Positions 47,850-58,041 of a stretch of DNA of 64,000 nt are shown one piece after another. The notes under the pieces are model-generated. The model saw nothing but the letters and a program-made list of their open reading frames with translations. It was not told the origin of the DNA and searched no databases. Positions within the stretch are counted from its first letter, which is position 1. Every line of letters begins with the position of its first letter. Source of the stretch: Steinernema hermaphroditum (taxonomy: Eukaryota; Nematoda; Chromadorea; Rhabditida; Steinernematidae); contig CM059625.1 of the NCBI GenBank assembly GCA_030435675.1, forward strand, positions 3,782,001-3,846,000. Reading direction: 5' to 3'. A program made the translations under genes and the position numbers.

Positions 47850-50239
47850 TCAGTTAATCTTCACGCAAATCGTCTTCTGTTCGGTGAAAAAGTGGATAGA
47901 GTCGGCAGCGCCCTCTCGACCCAGTCCTGAGTCCTTGGTCCCTCCGAACGGCATGTTCAGCTCGCGCACCTAGACAGATGCGTCAGTTGTTTTCGTAGTA
48001 ACTTAGCCGCTCTTACCAACCAGCAGTTGCACCAAACCGTTCCCACTCTGAGGGCTCCGGCAACCGAGTGGACTTCGTCGACGTTCTTCGACCAAACAGA
48101 AGCCGAGAGGCCGTAGGGAACTGAATTGGCCTTCTCGATGACTTCGTCGCGTGTGTCAAAAGGAACGACGCAGACTATCGGACCGAAGATTTCTTCGTTG
48201 AGCAGGCGGCTCTCTTCTTTAACATCGACAACAACCGTTGGACTCACAAAGTATCCCTGAAATGGGATTTATTGAGCATTTACAGAATAATTAAAGTACT
48301 TTGACATAGATCTGTATCTATATCGCCGAAGCAGGTGATATGTTCAAAAACAAAAGATTTTTAATTTTTACCGATTGATGACTCATTTTGTCTTATGCAA
48401 ATACTCATTTATGCGCATAATGTGAACTACACCTGCTTCCGTCATGCGTAGTGGTCTCGATATTTTGACGGTAAACTAGGGCATTAAGTACACAGGGTTT
48501 CAATTCTACTCATATTGATGTGGGCGCCTTCCTAGTCTTTTCGATTAGAAAATAGATTATTGTCATTGGATCGAGTTAGTGGCTATCAGCGATCAGCGTA
48601 ACTAGACCTTTCGTGACCTATCGTTAAAAGTACACAAAAAGCATACAACAAACAACTTTTTTTTCCACCACATCCAATGAGTTTATGATTGGTTCACTTA
48701 CATTAGAACATTTGCCTTCGATCTCGGGTACTCCTCCGCAAAGGATCGTGCAGTTTTCGTCTTTAGCGATGTCGATATAAGACGTCACCTAGAATGGAGT
48801 CAATATCGCAGTTGTGGTGGTCTTGAGCATTAGCACCTTCTTGTAATGAATGTCAGACACGAGCGCCCCAAGTGTCTTGTTTTCTTCTGGATCTCCAACG
48901 GTCATCTGAAGTTGATTTCTTAGTGTTACGTCGTGACAATGCGTTTACCTCGTGAGCTTTCTCAACCAGCTTTGTGCAGAAGTCGTCAAAAATTTCACGG
49001 TGAACATAGAGACGACTAGAGCATAGACAGATTTCGCCTTGGTTAATAAAACAGGATCTAAAACAGCGCCTATTAGTGAAAATTCAACGTTTTGTGTGTT
49101 TTTGTGAATGGAACACTAACATCAGCGACGCAATTTCATTTTGGCGAGATTTAAGACATGATCGTTGTTCTTCGAGCTCACCTTGTAATAGTTGGGACAA
49201 CTTCATCCAAATCCACTGAGGGAAATACTATACAAGCGTTCTTTCCACCCATCTCCAGCGAAACCTTCTTGTTCAGAGGAGCTGCTAAAGCAGCGATCTT
49301 TTTGCCGACCACCGTACTTCCAGTGAACGAAATGAGCGGCACACGAGGATCGTTAACGAGAGGTTCTCCGGCTTCCGGCCCAGTTCCGATAACCATATTC
49401 ACAACTCCGGCAGGGAAGCCTAAATGAATAGCGAAATGGTTTAAGATATGTTGATTACCGGCTTCCACAAAAGCGTGCATTAGCACCCACGCGGTTGCAC
49501 TCGTGATCTCGCTAGGCTTGCAGACGACCGTGTTTCCACAAGCAAGGGCTGGGGCGAGTTTGAAGCTGAGCTGAAATTATGTTATTGCTTCGGAGTAGTT
49601 GTTGCAAGATAGCTACAAGATAGAGTGGAAGGTTCCATGGGCTGATGAGTCCAGCTACTCCGACAGGGTCATTCTTTACGTAGTTCACAGCTTCAACAGG
49701 TTCTTTTTGGATTATGGATCTAAATATCGTATGTCAGTGCTAATACCAACTTTTTCTTTATTGATTTTGACACCCCATAACAATCATGTACTCAGGAAAG
49801 CCTTCAAATGAGAGCTAACTTACGGATTAGTGTGGTGAAGAATTGCTGTAGCGAAGAATCTAAAGTTGTGCACGCATCTCGGAATATCGATGGCTTTGGC
49901 CAAGTAAATCGGCTTCCCTTGATCCTTCGATTCGAGGCGCGCGAAATCATCCAAATGCTTCTCGACTAAGTCGGCCACCTTGTTGAGAAGCCGCGAGCGG
50001 TGTTGCACAGACGTTGACGACCACTCGGCGAAGGCGTGATGAGCAGCTGTCACCGCACGATCCACGTCGTTGGCATTTGAGCGCGGTATCTTCAGCCATG
50101 CCTCTCCAGTCGCTGGATTCACGGACTCCAGATTCTGTGTCGTCTCGACGAACTTCCCATTGATAAAATTGGAAATAGTGCGCGTCTGATCGGTGGGCTC
50201 GTGTAGAAGGAAGTCCAGAGCACACGACACGTTCTCCAT
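47850..50239 (-). CDS. ALDH8A1-like aldehyde dehydrogenase (2-aminomuconate-semialdehyde dehydrogenase type), 497 aa
   Basis: Nine exons (complement): 50239-49824, 49719-49617, 49570-49459, 49419-49182, 49057-48949, 48905-48837, 48788-48702, 48256-48017, 47969-47850 (1,494 nt). Motifs in order: ISNFINGKFVET; LESKDQGKPIYLAKAIDIPR; HNFRFFATAILHHTNP; GLISPWNLPLYLLSFK (catalytic Asn region); LISFTGSTVVGKKI; LEMGGKNACIVF (general base Glu); FINQGEICLCSSR (catalytic Cys); EEIFGPIVCVVPFDT; NCWLVRELNMPFGGTKDSG; and a C-terminal FFTEQKTICVKIN. Stretches such as SKDQGK..xLA..IDIPR and NQGEICLC distinguish ALDH8A1 from other ALDHs. Human ALDH8A1 (487 aa) works in the kynurenine branch of tryptophan catabolism; a role in retinal oxidation was also proposed. 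It has no targeting peptide, so it is probably cytosolic. No defect is seen. C. elegans alh-9 is the likely counterpart, which I could not verify. Confidence 0.9.
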
Positions 50240-50960
50240 ATTGGAAATCTGTCCAATCCCTGCAAAAAAATATTAAGTAGTTACCCAATCTCGGCTATCA
50301 GCGAACGCAACACGCGGTCGACGACGCCGCTACCCAACTGAAGGTCAACGATTGAACACGCGGAGCTCGAACAGGTTGTTGATGTTGATCAGCGGGATGC
50401 GCTGTCGTCGAAATCACTGAAGTAAATGTATTTCGCGATTTTCGGACACACGAGCTACAAGTATTGTCGCAATGACTGTTGAAAAGTATGACACAATGTA
50501 TGAAATAGTTTTAATATTGTCAAAAGTGTAATTTATTGTTTTCGTTCTGTTGATGTTTTTTGTTGTACCTAATCTTGGCAGTAAGGGGTATCCAAGTTTA
50601 GCCGATCTTAAAAGTGCGTTCTCGTTTCGACCGTTTGGGCCATTAACCCCAAGTAATACTCCTGCAGATATGTTATGTTTGGACTTTGTTCAGCGAAACG
50701 TAAACACTATAACCACGCGTACAGAAGCCTCTATCCATTGACTTTACCAAACCGGTTTTGTTTGTTTAGTGAACTTTGAACAACTAAGCACTCCTAAATT
50801 TTATGCAGTCCACCAATTACGTAATTAAGCCTAGCAAGCCGCCATAGAAGGATGAGATCAAGTGCTAATTCACACATTTCATATCCAATGCTTCTCATCC
50901 ACATGGCATTGCACAGAGCCATTAATATCTCATAACTTGGCGACCTCACTCATTTCCACC

Positions 50961-51431
50961 ATGGTCTCCGCTCCTGCCTTCTGTCCCGCTCCCAAGCGCG
51001 TCGTGCCAAACACAAAATCTCACGAGTCCGATCGCCCCCTTTTCTTTAATAGCGATGCCACCATGATGGAGATATTCATCTCCAACCTGTATTCGAATAA
51101 CGTGGCTGCTAATCTTTTGGCCATCCGCTACTTCGTCGTCGAGAACCAGCTCATCGAGCAAGGAGGGGCCGAATTCGCCAACGCCTTTTTCTACTTGACC
51201 AACGACAAGACCGTAGGCTATAACGCGCCGCTGATACAGCAAACCGTCAGTTTTATTCGCAATCTCCTCGGAATGTTCTTTGCGAAAATCGACTTCCACA
51301 ACCATGCAGTTGCGAAAAAACTGGTCATCGACTTTTTTAAGATGCTAGCGGTATGTTCGAGGCAGCACCCACAACAGATGGCCACTCTGAATTTTGAGTC
51401 AAATATGATGAAGAAAACGTTTTTCAAGTAA
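50961..51431 (+). CDS. Uncharacterised 156-aa protein, single exon
   Basis: I do not recognise this protein. The frame is open, intronless, begins with ATG in a strong context (TTTCCACCATGG) and is followed 80 nt after the stop by AATAAA. Codons are C-ending in the first half, as in the housekeeping genes of the window. The protein has no signal peptide. After a short Pro-rich start (APAFCPAPKRV) it appears all-helical with amphipathic segments, such as MMEIFISNLYSNNVAANLLA, QQTVSFIRNLLGMFFAKI and AVAKKLVIDFFKMLAVCS. It could be a lineage-restricted helical-bundle protein. The upstream frame stays open for 33 more codons from 50862, but the context favours 50961. Confidence 0.62.
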   Translation: MVSAPAFCPAPKRVVPNTKSHESDRPLFFNSDATMMEIFISNLYSNNVAANLLAIRYFVVENQLIEQGGAEFANAFFYLTNDKTVGYNAPLIQQTVSFIRNLLGMFFAKIDFHNHAVAKKLVIDFFKMLAVCSRQHPQQMATLNFESNMMKKTFFK

Positions 51432-51511
51432 TTATTTACCTTTTGTTGTGGTTGTTGACCTTGTTAATTGTTGATTTGTTGTCTGTTATCTTTGTGTGGC
51501 AATTCTGTGTT

Positions 51512-51517
51512 AATAAA
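51512..51517 (+). terminator. Polyadenylation signal of the 156-aa protein gene
   Basis: AATAAA, 80 nt downstream of the stop codon on the same strand and upstream of the convergent hydrolase gene. Confidence 0.5.
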
Positions 51518-51608
51518 ATCCACAATGCAAGCAAAAGAAGGTCCCATGTATAAGCGGTAGGCCGTTCAGTTCATATGATATTATATCCGATAACACACTA
51601 TGGTCCTT

Positions 51609-51614
51609 TTTATT
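51609..51614 (-). terminator. Polyadenylation signal of the BPHL-like gene
   Basis: On the minus strand AATAAA lies 29 nt after the stop codon at 51644. It faces the convergent signal at 51512, so the two transcripts end within about 100 nt of each other. Confidence 0.5.
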
Positions 51615-51643
51615 TCCATAGAAGACGTGTTACAATCAAGCAT

Positions 51644-52764
51644 CTATTTTCCGTTGGTCGCTGGGATAACCACCGTCTTCAGCAAAAATTGCACCTTGTT
51701 GGAGAACCATCGTGCGTATTTCAAGTGAAAGTCATGGCCACCAAGCGCTTGAATTTCGAGTCTGGAACCACCATCACTATATCTGTAATTTAGGCTGATA
51801 TCTACCTTGGAGGCGGTTTTACATTGCTCAGACTCTGAATCATGAGTTTGGGATCCATGCAGAACCGGTCCATAGCCCCGTGACAGATAAGTACAGGGCA
51901 CTTTATCTGTTGAAGGGCGAAGTCGGACGGGAAGCGCCCACCGAGATCGTCGTAAACTCTGAAGTATTATATCGTATTGGAACTGTGTGTCATACATCGA
52001 AAGTTACTTCTGGACCACGTCGCACAAGGCAGCCCATTGGATCCTCAATTCCTCAAGCGAATAGTACTCGAGGTATGGTTCGCGCGATGCCGCAAGCCAT
52101 TGGTCAACGTTGCGCATTCCTATAAATTGGTGGGATTAATGAAATGATTGAAAGAAGACCAACCTTTGAATGCCAAGCTACCACGATAGTCCACTTTCGT
52201 GCTGGTAGCTAAGAGGATCATGCAGTTTACCTTTTGTTTGCCTTGATCAGCGACATGAATGGCTGTTCTACCTCCTTCACTCCAGCCGACAACTCCGAAA
52301 GGTGTCATTTGGAGTTGCTACAATGGACGTAATGTACAGTGGGTTATGTGTTTTCTTCAGTGAAATGAAACATAAAAGCCCACGTATCAGGTAAAGATAA
52401 AGCTCTTGTTCAATATGCTATTGTGATAACCTGCCTCCATTAGACCCAAACAGAATTTCGCGTCCTTGGAACATCGATGAATTTCTTGGGCACGATCTGG
52501 CGGGCGACTTTTGCCGTATCCAGGTGGATCAATCACGATAAGGGTCACTAATTCAGGGTCGAAGTTGCGCAACACGTGATCGGGAAAGTCCTTCTTGTAA
52601 CAGCCTAAAAACATCTGATATCACAGTTAATCTTATCGGTTAATATCACCAACGGCACCGCATATCATGAGAAGATAATTCGGGCCTCTCCCGTACTTCT
52701 CGTAGGCAATTTTTAATCCATGAACCTCAGTGATGAACTCCTCCACTGGCTCTTCATCGAACAT
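51644..52764 (-). CDS. Alpha/beta hydrolase, valacyclovir hydrolase (BPHL) family, 280 aa
   Basis: Six exons (complement): 52764-52650, 52604-52435, 52317-52164, 52119-52008, 51958-51806, 51782-51644 (843 nt). The nucleophile elbow is GVVGWSEGG (Ser), the acid is in LICHGAMDRFC (Asp), and the base is in LGGHDFHL (His). VIDPPGYGKSRPPD matches the BPHL motif DPRGYGxSRPPD, and the lengths between motifs equal those of human BPHL. That enzyme hydrolyses alpha-amino-acid esters and thiolactones such as homocysteine thiolactone. There is no mitochondrial leader after the start chosen here, which lies 8 nt downstream of a CACTTTTAG acceptor; upstream ATGs in the same frame lie before that acceptor. 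The second intron must begin with GC (GAG|GCAGGT) to keep both frame and family spacing, because the adjacent GT donor shifts the frame into a stop. Confidence 0.86.
52318..52434 (-). other. Non-canonical GC-AG intron in the BPHL-like gene
   Basis: On the minus strand the exon reads ...LMEQLQMTPFGVVGWSEGG only if splicing goes from GAG|GCAGGT to TTGTAG|CAACTC. The neighbouring GT (GCAG|GTTATC), four bases downstream, would leave phase 1 against an acceptor that needs phase 0, and the frame then hits a stop. The GC version also gives exactly the inter-motif length of human BPHL. GC-AG introns are a known minor class. Confidence 0.6.
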
Positions 52765-54143
52765 GTTGAGCACTAAAAGTGAGCGTGCATGGTGCGGCTT
52801 TGATATCATCAGATACGGTGATCGACGGCAGAACGATGTAGTGTTTTGTCGGCTGCGCGCAAAATAAAAATAAATCCGATCTCCAAGGAGCAACCCTAGA
52901 GCGACACGTGTTTCTGGTGACGCTGGCACTTATTGAGATAGAAGCGAGGAAACGACTACTATGCGAAAAGGAAGTGAATGACTAAAGAATAATCCCTTTA
53001 GAAATGTGACGACAGGATGTGCGAAAAACACAGTCTTAGACGAACGCTATAGATTTCAATGGCTTCGGAGCTAGACAACTTCTAAATTTTTTTTCTCAAG
53101 AAGCAGCGTAGGCCTCTCAGCTCTAATAATCTTCAGAAATCGCAGAATTTGAGAAACAAGCTACAAATTATTCAGCTCAGAAATGGGCCTTGGTGAAAAA
53201 AGGGCCTGTATCATGGAGATCTCATTGGCGTAATCTTAGGTATACATCGAATCGGTCTATAAGCACCTGTAAGTACCTACATCACATTTACTGGATAGGA
53301 TCATTACGGGAACCCCTAATTAAAACTTAGCAGAGAACACAGACCTGCTTCACTTAAAAACAACGGATCACCGATTTCGAATGAAGCACAGACAAGCCGC
53401 AATGGTATGACCGAGCTGGTTCAGACGACCCAATGCATTTCGAGGGTGCGACGAACATGTTTTTGTACTTCATCCTCTCTCTCTATATTGTCATAATTGA
53501 ATCAAACTAAACGCGATCAATTAGACGAGTGGAACGCCGCGTGCAAGGGGATCTTCGATACCAAACTACGAACGCATGGAATGCATGCATGAGCAGTGAA
53601 CGGAAGCGAGAACTGCACATCGCACCCCTGCGGAATGGCTCGTAGGGTTCAGGTGTTTGTCAGCCGCCAACGTGGGCGGCGACAGATTCTTCGCGAAACT
53701 CATCTGCGCAACTTGTTGCTGTTGACGAAAACTCGATTTTTTGAGTGTTTCTTCGCCGTGCATCTGAAGTCGTGGTGCTCATGATTTATCCTTAAAATTC
53801 GTTTGATAATCTGAGGGTGCATGTTCTGAAAATGACCTTGTTCTATGCCTTAAACACGCGCATGTTCAGTTGTCAAAACCGAATATGTATCTGTGGCAGA
53901 GACACAGTGGAACAGCATAGTTAGAAACGTTGGGTAGATTAACGTGAGAGAGCGACCTTGAAAAAAGCGGGTTTAGGAAAATGACGGTTTCGATGACGGA
54001 AGTGCGCGCTAATTCATTCAGGCTTTTAGCCACCCGCGTTTACTAAGAAAAAAAAACTTGTTGCAAATATAGAAGAGAACGCCACCATATACATTATTTC
54101 TGATATAAACACATTGGATTTGGCTCAGAGAGCCAATTTACGT

Positions 54144-54190
54144 AAAAAAAAAGTGCTACAATTACGTAAAAAAAAGTGCTACAAAAATTG
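54144..54190 (+). repeat. Tandem TTACGTAAAAAAAA-GTGCTACA duplication
   Basis: TTACGTAAAAAAAAAGTGCTACAA is followed directly by TTACGTAAAAAAAAGTGCTACAA, and a GCTACAATTATG remnant follows. It is a simple tandem duplication next to the inverted repeat. Confidence 0.6.
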
Positions 54191-54227
54191 CTCATGCTAC
54201 AATTATGTGACTGAAAGGAGTTCCTAA

Positions 54228-54275
54228 AATTTTGAAACGAGTCCAGACTCGTTGGTTCGGACTCGTTTCAAAATT
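54228..54275. repeat. Perfect 17-bp inverted repeat (hairpin) with 14-nt loop
   Basis: AATTTTGAAACGAGTCC (54228-54244) and its exact reverse complement GGACTCGTTTCAAAATT (54259-54275) are separated by 14 nt. Further GGACTCG/GGCTCGATTAGA copies follow to about 54330. Related words (ACTCGATTTGA, GACTCGATTAGAAATTT) recur at 55.68-55.77 kb, on the far side of the hormone gene and the transposase relic. It may be the end of a small inverted-repeat element. Confidence 0.7.
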
Positions 54276-54520
54276 CCAAAGGAGTCCGCACTTGGACTCG
54301 GGCTCGATTAGATTTCGGACTCGATCTGCATCTCTGTCGTCTCTGTCTGTCGTCAGGTGCTTAAGACGCGCGGGTCGTTCATGTGATAGCAATCAACGTT
54401 GCGTTTATTATTGTCTACTGCGTAAGTTACAAATGCTAGCGTAGAGCTGACATTCCTATTAGAATAAAGCAAGAAAGTCAACAGTTATATATTTGTGAGT
54501 AGCATGCCTGGTGCTTCTGA

Positions 54521-55030
54521 TTATTCTTCAGCATCTTCCTTTATAGGGCTGACGTGCAAGCAGTGCGATGGGTTGTCCGAGCTGCACCTAAAACAGTGAG
54601 CTCGATATTAACCTTATTAAAAGGTGAACTCACGGCATGCATTGGCAAGCTGTTGGCTCGACATAGGTGTACAGAGGTAGCTCAACGTCTGGTGTAGGAT
54701 CATAGTCGCACTCATAGGGTGCCGTCTTTTCGATCATCGAAGCGTAAAGGCACATTGTCGAGTTGAGGTTGCGATATGGGAAGATATGAGTGCCTCTCTA
54801 GATGACTCACTCATTGTTACCAGCCGAAAGAAAGAACTTACCTCAGTGGATTCGCAGAAACCGCCGCAGAACTTCTTCATGATCTTCACCACACAGGTAC
54901 CGTGCTTATTCTCTGTCGCCACACTGGTGGGTATCTCGTGCAGACGACATTCGAAGTCATTCGACTCCAGAACGGGCTTGAACGCTTCACAAACAAGAGG
55001 AAAAAAGAGCGCCACCACTAAAGTGCGCAT
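54521..55030 (-). CDS. gplb-1: Glycoprotein hormone beta-5 (GPB5)-like cystine-knot hormone subunit, 139 aa
   Basis: Three exons (complement): 55030-54842, 54797-54634, 54587-54521, with introns of 44 and 46 nt and matching phases. MRTLVVALFFPLVCEAF is a signal peptide. The mature chain has ten cysteines in the order expected for a glycoprotein hormone beta subunit: FEC, GTC, FCGGFCE (the CxGxCE knot motif), STMC, YEC, then the cluster TACQCMPC and SHC near the end. LYTYVEPTACQCMPC matches the P.YTYPVA.RCDCG.C region of GPB5. There is one potential N-glycosylation site (NST). GPB5 pairs with GPA2 as thyrostimulin and activates an LGR-type receptor; in C. elegans the pair is GPLA-1/GPLB-1. The precursor is short and ends in an acidic EDAEE tail. 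The GPA2-type alpha subunit is less likely because of the C-terminal cysteine arrangement. Confidence 0.82.
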
Positions 55031-55249
55031 TTTGCCATTTATGCCGAAATCTCGAATGTCGGTGAGAACTCCTCGTCGCAGGCTGTTTGTTTGCTTTAGA
55101 ATCAATGGCGTATATAATGCACGTGAGAAGAAAAAAGTGGACTTGTTGAGATTTCAGATATTTCTCCGGGGGAGTGTGCACTGTATGAAAGCCTATCCTC
55201 ACAGAAGTACTCCCAGTGTGAGAACCAAATCTTTTCCGATCATAGACCG

Positions 55250-55640
55250 GATGGAATCCAGGCACCAAGGGGCTGGAAGATGTGGAGTCTGGCATGCGAT
55301 GAGGCCCTAGAGCTAATCCTATTTGGCGACGAGAAGATTACCACCGTCAAACCCACCTGAAACTCATCAGACTCGCCACGAACTGTTGCAAGAATTGTTT
55401 CCTAACAGACTATGAGAGTGGAAAAAAGCACTTCCCGAAACGTGTGGTTTGGGTAAAAATTCCCGGGTTAGGCGAAATCAGGCTCATTCTCACACCAAAA
55501 GGCGCAAATGTCAACGTGGAAACTTATCGAGAGCTGATGCGCGGAACTTTAAAAGGGGGTTTTAGCATGACCCAGGAGTGGTGCGCGGCAAACCTCTCCT
55601 CAAACGTCTACTTAAACAAGTACTTAAATAAGGCCTAATA
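55250..55640 (+). pseudogene. Degenerate mariner/Tc1-like transposase fragment
   Basis: Broken pieces of a DDE transposase are visible in shifting plus-strand frames. LILFGDEKITTV (about 55311-55346) corresponds to the (I/L)LFSDE motif carrying the second catalytic Asp. KRVVWVKIPGLGEIRLILTPKGANVN and a following NVETYRELM correspond to the VMVW...G.TPL.F....VN...Y region. MTQEWCAANLSSNV corresponds to the TQ.W...NFP motif near the end. Stops and frameshifts separate the pieces and no terminal repeats could be placed with confidence. It is a dead DNA-transposon copy. Confidence 0.6.
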
Positions 55641-55879
55641 GGGCTTAAAAATTTCCAAAAATTGTATATCATATTCGATTCGACCCTTCGAAAATCAAAT
55701 ATTGAACTCGATTTGATAGTCGAGCACAGCCGGATATTGAATATACGACTCGATTAGAAATTTGAAGCCTTTGGACAATTCGTCGACGGTAATCTCAAAT
55801 GGAAATATGAATTGGTAGTAATCACCTAGTAATTTACAATGTAACGGAAATATCTTATAATGCTTTATATGCCATGTCG

Positions 55880-55925
55880 TGTCGTATTATTATTATTTTT
55901 ATCGTATTATTATTATTTTTGTCTC
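55880..55925 (+). repeat. 20-nt tandem duplication in an ATT-rich tract
   Basis: TCGTATTATTATTATTTTTA is followed directly by TCGTATTATTATTATTTTTG. Simple-sequence DNA of no evident function. Confidence 0.7.
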
Positions 55926-56079
55926 ACGCGTGTCGCGGTGGCGAGCGGTCGGTCCCTCCGGGCGCTCTCTGAGTGTCTGGTTGGTCTGATGGTAAACCCT
56001 GTGGCAGTTGTGAGTTTTATACCCGAAAATTATAAAAGTTTTAATTGGGACACCCGAAAGCCGTAGTCCCACCACCGCT

Positions 56080-56410
56080 GACAACAAGATGTCCGACGTC
56101 AAGAATTCGACCACGTGAGAAGTCATCCCGAAGGTCGCCGACGCTCTGAGGACGCCACCACCATTGAAGACGCAACTCCCGGACCACGGGCCATCAGATT
56201 CGAGCACAAGCGCAGAAGCGTGCGCTATGATGTTCCACTCCTGAATCCGAAGATTTGCCGATTCCCAGAAGCCCCATGAAGCGCTCCGCCACCCACCGGT
56301 CCCATATGAACGCCTGGCCAGGGATGAAGCCGTCTGCCAGACATACCTCTGTTTGCCTATTTTCGGTGTCGTGCAAGGTGAAATGCCTTTGATTCACGAA
56401 ATAAAGTCGT
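56080..56410 (+). pseudogene. Possible retrocopy or relic with open frame and AATAAA
   Basis: Between 56080 and 56278 a plus-strand frame of about 65 codons is open without an ATG at its start, running through FEHKRRSVRYDVPLLNPKIC and ending RFPEAP-stop. In another frame an ATG at 56089 (MSDVKNSTT) meets a stop after nine codons. An AATAAA follows at about 56399. GC content is higher than in the flanking DNA. I do not recognise the protein; a decayed gene, retrocopy or LTR-element tail are all possible. Confidence 0.25.
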
Positions 56411-57419
56411 TTAAAGTCATAAGTGACACATAAAAACAAATAAGTGCAATTCTACGCGAATTGTTCCACGATAAGATAGTATGAGAAAATTTCAAGGTCA
56501 GTCTAGGCAAATCTCACACGTGCACTTAGCAAGTGCGTGAAATGCGTACTAATCCGGGTTCTCAAGGAATACTCAAAGCTGTGCAGCACTGCCGTTTGGC
56601 AACTTTTTAACAGCAATAGATTGTGGTGGGATGCATGTCAGTACTGCCAACACGTGCGCCTATCACAGAGCCTATCACAAAAGTGACAAAAGTGTGACAA
56701 AAGCGACCCGCATACTCGACGGATAGCTCATACGCCCCGCCATCATTAGTGATTCAGAATAGTGCTCACCGGAACAATATAATCACTAACGTTTGACCTA
56801 CTTCAATTGGATAGCTGCACAGTTGTACCATGATAAAAACATTCTTCCACTTGCAGTTGTTGACGGGTGTCGTTACTTTGCTGACATCTAATCAATTCAA
56901 CTCTCATCCTCCTGATTCATGCTGCCATTTGGATGCTAAGGCAGCAAGCACACTGGGGTCTTTAGTCTGTCCATTAGTAATGCATTTTACGTATACCATC
57001 GCGTGTTCATTTAGTTTTCATGTCGTTAAAAAACGTTTAAATCGACCCATGCGCTGTTTTATCTTTTTTACTCAAGGCGCACTTCGCGCCTCGCCCGCCC
57101 CTTGGCCCCCTCCTTATTTTGAGTACTTTTCCAGAGAAGATCTTCCAGTTCGTTCTGCTCTTTATCGGACGTTCTCCGAACGGCTACCAATTATATGCGC
57201 GCACTTTTTATTCGGTTTGCTGATCGCATTTCCAGCCGAACAACTTAAAGGCGGACCGTCAGCTTGTCATCATGAGTCGCAAATCCCTATGCAGTAGGAG
57301 GCCATAAGACACGCCTACAATCACTCAAGACAGTAATCTACGTTCCGTGGCTTATTTTTGATCTTTCGTTTTGTTTCGGTGCTGTGTTGAATCGAGGGTA
57401 ATTCATATTAAATGCGGCA
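56410..57419. other. Region without a supported gene
   Basis: An unbroken plus-strand frame of 155 codons lies at 56830-57297 (MIKTFFHLQLL...). It starts with a hydrophobic segment but shows no domain, and codon use is not clearly biased. I leave it as an open frame of unknown status. Confidence 0.3.
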
Positions 57420-58041
57420 ATGTCGTCGTCTTTATCATCAATCAGGTTGACAAGCTTCGATCCCGTGGGACTATCCCCTCACGAAGTTTCGGCCTTCACT
57501 TCTGTTATTTCGTCTCGTTTGTTGTTTCAGCAGTCTCAACATCAAAAGTCGAAACCATCCAAACGTCTGTCCCTGCTATGTTTCAACGTGTTACTGACAT
57601 TTATTCTCCTCGATATATTTATGCTGAAACTGCGCTTTCTTCTTATTGCCTTCGGGGTACTCGGGTGCGCACATGCGACTCACTTCTCTCTCAACGCTAC
57701 CGATAATATTGTTGTGTTCTCCCATTTGAGTGATTGTTTGCGCTATGCGCTCGCGCGTTCGTTCGCGTTTTATGGGACTTATGAGTGATATGTGCCGTAT
57801 TGCAGACATGCTTTTCGTCACATTCGCTTCTGTGATGATCATTTTGGAAATGTGCGGTGTATCGCTGGGTAGTCTAGTGTCTATTATCGACTTGAAGAAT
57901 ATCACGTTGCTCACTGATCGGATTGAGTGTCCACATTGCAGTTTACTCAAATGCGACCAGTATTGTTATATTGTTAAACATGGATTCAGAGGTGGGTTTC
58001 CTTATAACTCCTATAAGAATAAGCTTCTTCCTGTCAGCTAA
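57420..58041 (+). CDS. Putative membrane protein exons, unrecognised
   Basis: From ATG 57420 a 122-codon frame encodes a Ser-rich cytosolic-looking start, then KRLSLLCFNVLLTFILLDIF and LKLRFLLIAFGVLG, one or two transmembrane helices. A second frame from about 57780 encodes another helix (DMLFVTFASVMIILEMCGV) followed by a Cys-rich stretch (RIECPHCSLLKCDQYC). The two could be exons of one multi-span membrane protein, but I could not find a junction that keeps phase, and no family is recognised. Treat the boundaries as open-frame limits, not as a gene model. Confidence 0.25.

Larger units (their letters stand above)
52765..54515. other. Intergenic region
   Basis: No supported gene. It contains A-rich runs, a short tandem duplication near 54.14-54.18 kb and a perfect 17-bp inverted repeat at 54228-54275. 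Confidence 0.4.

Noticed and set aside
54786..55310. 174-codon plus-strand frame across the hormone gene
   Set aside because: It is antisense to the GPB5-like exon 1 and runs through the transposase-rich flank; it has no motif.
57591..57950. 119-codon minus-strand frame opposite the putative membrane exons
   Set aside because: No recognisable domain; the hydrophobic helices on the opposite strand are better supported.
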